DNA from: Tianweitania sediminis
GTDB lineage: Bacteria > Pseudomonadota > Alphaproteobacteria > Rhizobiales > Rhizobiaceae
Length of the DNA: 64,000 nt
Direction: 5' to 3'
Assembly (NCBI RefSeq): GCF_017813335.1
Contig: NZ_JAGIYY010000002.1
Location: forward strand, 496,001-560,000
In this document: one piece after another, positions 62,963-64,000 of the stretch
Numbering within the stretch: the stretch's first letter is position 1
How the letters are laid out: the number at the start of each line of letters is the position of its first letter
Notes under the pieces: generated by a model
The model's database searches: none
What the model saw: the letters and a program-made list of their open reading frames with translations, nothing else
Told to the model about the DNA's origin: nothing
Translations under genes and position numbers: made by a program

Positions 62963-63187
62963 TTGGTGCTTTGCCTTTGGATTGGGGACCACGGGTAAAC
63001 CGGGCAGGGGGCGTGTAACTCTGCCTCATACATGAAGACGCCCCCGCCTCAAATCGAACCATGGTCGACAGTGTCACCACAACCGCCTCTGGCATGGGAA
63101 GCTGCTTTGCCGTAAGGCAGCCATAGTATTTCGATGTGGTCGCCGGCAGAGGCCGGACGAAGGCAGCTACGACTCAGGATTGCGCAG

Positions 63188-64000
63188 GTGAGTGCCGAAG
63201 CAAGAACAGGTTCGGCACGCGCTGAACCAAGGGATCGCCGGCCGCTTGCAGCGATCGGCTTGAAGGTGGCATCCGTTCTCGCCTTCGTAATGATGTTCAC
63301 CTGCCTGAAGGTCGCCGGCGATGTTCCAGCTGGCCAGCTGGTGTTTTTTCGCTCTGCCTTTGCCTTCGTTCCCCTCCTGCTGATCATGGCATGGCGGAAA
63401 CAGCTGAAGGGCGGTTTCCGCACGAAGGCGCCGCTCAGCCATGTTGCTCGTGGCCTCGTCGGCGTGTCCTCGATGGGACTGGGGTTCTTTGCTCTCACGC
63501 GGCTGCCCTTGCCGGAGGCGGTGACTCTTGGCTATGCGCAGCCGCTGCTGATCGTCGTGTTCAGCGCCTTGTTCATGGGCGAGCTTGTAAGAGCCTATCG
63601 ATGGGCCGCGGTTTGCGTCGGCTTCGTCGGCGTGCTGGTGATCTCCTGGCCGAAGCTGACGCTTTTCACATCCGGTGCCGGGCTCGACAATGCTCAGGCA
63701 ATCGGCGTCGCGGCAGCGCTGACGTCTGCGGCGGCATCGGCCATCGCCATGCTTCTGGTCCGCCGCCTGGTGCATACGGAGCGCAGCGCCACCATCGTTC
63801 TTTGGTTTACGATGACGTCGACGGTGGTCGCTCTGATGACGCTCCCGTTCGGATGGGTGTTCCTTAACAACCAGCAGTTCATCTTGTTGGTGACGGCAGG
63901 CCTGTTTGGTGGGCTTGGCCAGATCGCCATGACGGAAAGCTATCGGCATGCCGAGGCTTCAACCGTGGCGCCGTTCGAATATACCTCCATGATCTGGGCA
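63188..64000 (+). CDS. EamA/DMT-superfamily transporter (partial)
   Basis: The frame is open to the right edge of the window, giving about 271 residues of a membrane protein with at least nine hydrophobic segments. GDVPAGQLVFFRSAFAFVPL and ALTRLPLPEAVTLGYAQPLLIV match the first EamA repeat, and a second repeat begins near LDNAQAIGVAAALTSAAASA. Such proteins export small metabolites in the inner membrane; the substrate is unknown. The GTG at 63188 has a weak AGGA upstream; an in-frame ATG at 63134 would add 18 residues and lacks a site. Confidence 0.85.
   Translation, partial: MSAEARTGSARAEPRDRRPLAAIGLKVASVLAFVMMFTCLKVAGDVPAGQLVFFRSAFAFVPLLLIMAWRKQLKGGFRTKAPLSHVARGLVGVSSMGLGFFALTRLPLPEAVTLGYAQPLLIVVFSALFMGELVRAYRWAAVCVGFVGVLVISWPKLTLFTSGAGLDNAQAIGVAAALTSAAASAIAMLLVRRLVHTERSATIVLWFTMTSTVVALMTLPFGWVFLNNQQFILLVTAGLFGGLGQIAMTESYRHAEASTVAPFEYTSMIWA

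Noticed and set aside
63032-63115. 27-residue Pro-rich frame before the EamA transporter as a leader peptide
   Set aside because: No ribosome-binding site, no hairpins or regulatory codons, and its sequence is partly complementary to nothing recognisable; likely chance.
1-64000. CRISPR arrays, insertion sequences, rRNA, tRNA genes
   Set aside because: I saw no regularly spaced repeats, transposase-like proteins or tRNA/rRNA-like sequence while reading; a tRNAscan and Rfam search would settle small RNAs.

Overview
The window is a dense, high-GC stretch of an alphaproteobacterial chromosome. Gene content and order point to the Hyphomicrobiales (Rhizobiales): a MucR/Ros regulator, a FeuN-FeuP-FeuQ-like signalling operon next to a cycHJKL (ccmIEFH) cytochrome c maturation operon, degP, a two-component pair and glnE in a row, several Hyphomicrobiales-type families (DUF5330, DUF1491, DUF2336) and a complete RcGTA-type gene transfer agent cluster. 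Genus cannot be fixed from the sequence alone. I see no rRNA, tRNA, CRISPR array or insertion sequence.

Layout. 1-9.6 kb holds housekeeping and metabolic genes: the methylmalonyl-CoA mutase small subunit (cut by the left edge), a HerA-like ATPase, an L,D-transpeptidase, a HAD dehalogenase-like hydrolase, a branched-chain aminotransferase, Fe superoxide dismutase, two c-type cytochromes and an MFS exporter. 9.6-11.7 kb is oligopeptidase B. 12-17.8 kb is a seven-gene mrpABCDEFG Na+/H+ antiporter operon with start/stop overlaps. 18-20.3 kb is a regulatory block: mucR, a small conserved gene, and a two-gene operon (DnaA-domain-IV protein plus DUF6456 protein) that resembles a split GafA, i.e. the GafY/GafZ activators of gene transfer agents. 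20.3-29.1 kb carries sufE, DUF5330, a DivJ-like histidine kinase, a peptidoglycan-binding membrane protein, DUF1491, DUF2336, a DUF1214/DUF1254 pair and a class A penicillin-binding protein. 29.4-43.7 kb is the gene transfer agent: small and large terminase, portal, prohead protease, capsid, connectors, tail tube, tail chaperones, tape measure, baseplate hub, NlpC/P60 peptidase, the large tail-tip protein and a small membrane protein. 44-64 kb holds feuN/P/Q, a lipoprotein, cycHJKL, degP, a response regulator/kinase pair, glnE, a PAS-domain kinase, pepN and a partial EamA transporter.

How it fits together. The most interesting theme is the control of the gene transfer agent. About 9 kb before the structural cluster lies the gafYZ-like pair, preceded by an exact GTTC-N7-GTTC site (the LexA box type of many alphaproteobacteria) and a short inverted repeat. 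The structural cluster contains a strong intrinsic terminator right after the capsid gene, which fits a role for GafZ-type antitermination, and an in-frame A-AAC-CCT heptamer directly before the stop codon of tail gene g10 that would join g10 to g10.1 by a -1 frameshift. The reading suggested here is a DNA-damage-responsive, antitermination-dependent gene transfer agent; the sequence motifs are seen directly, while the regulatory logic is inference.
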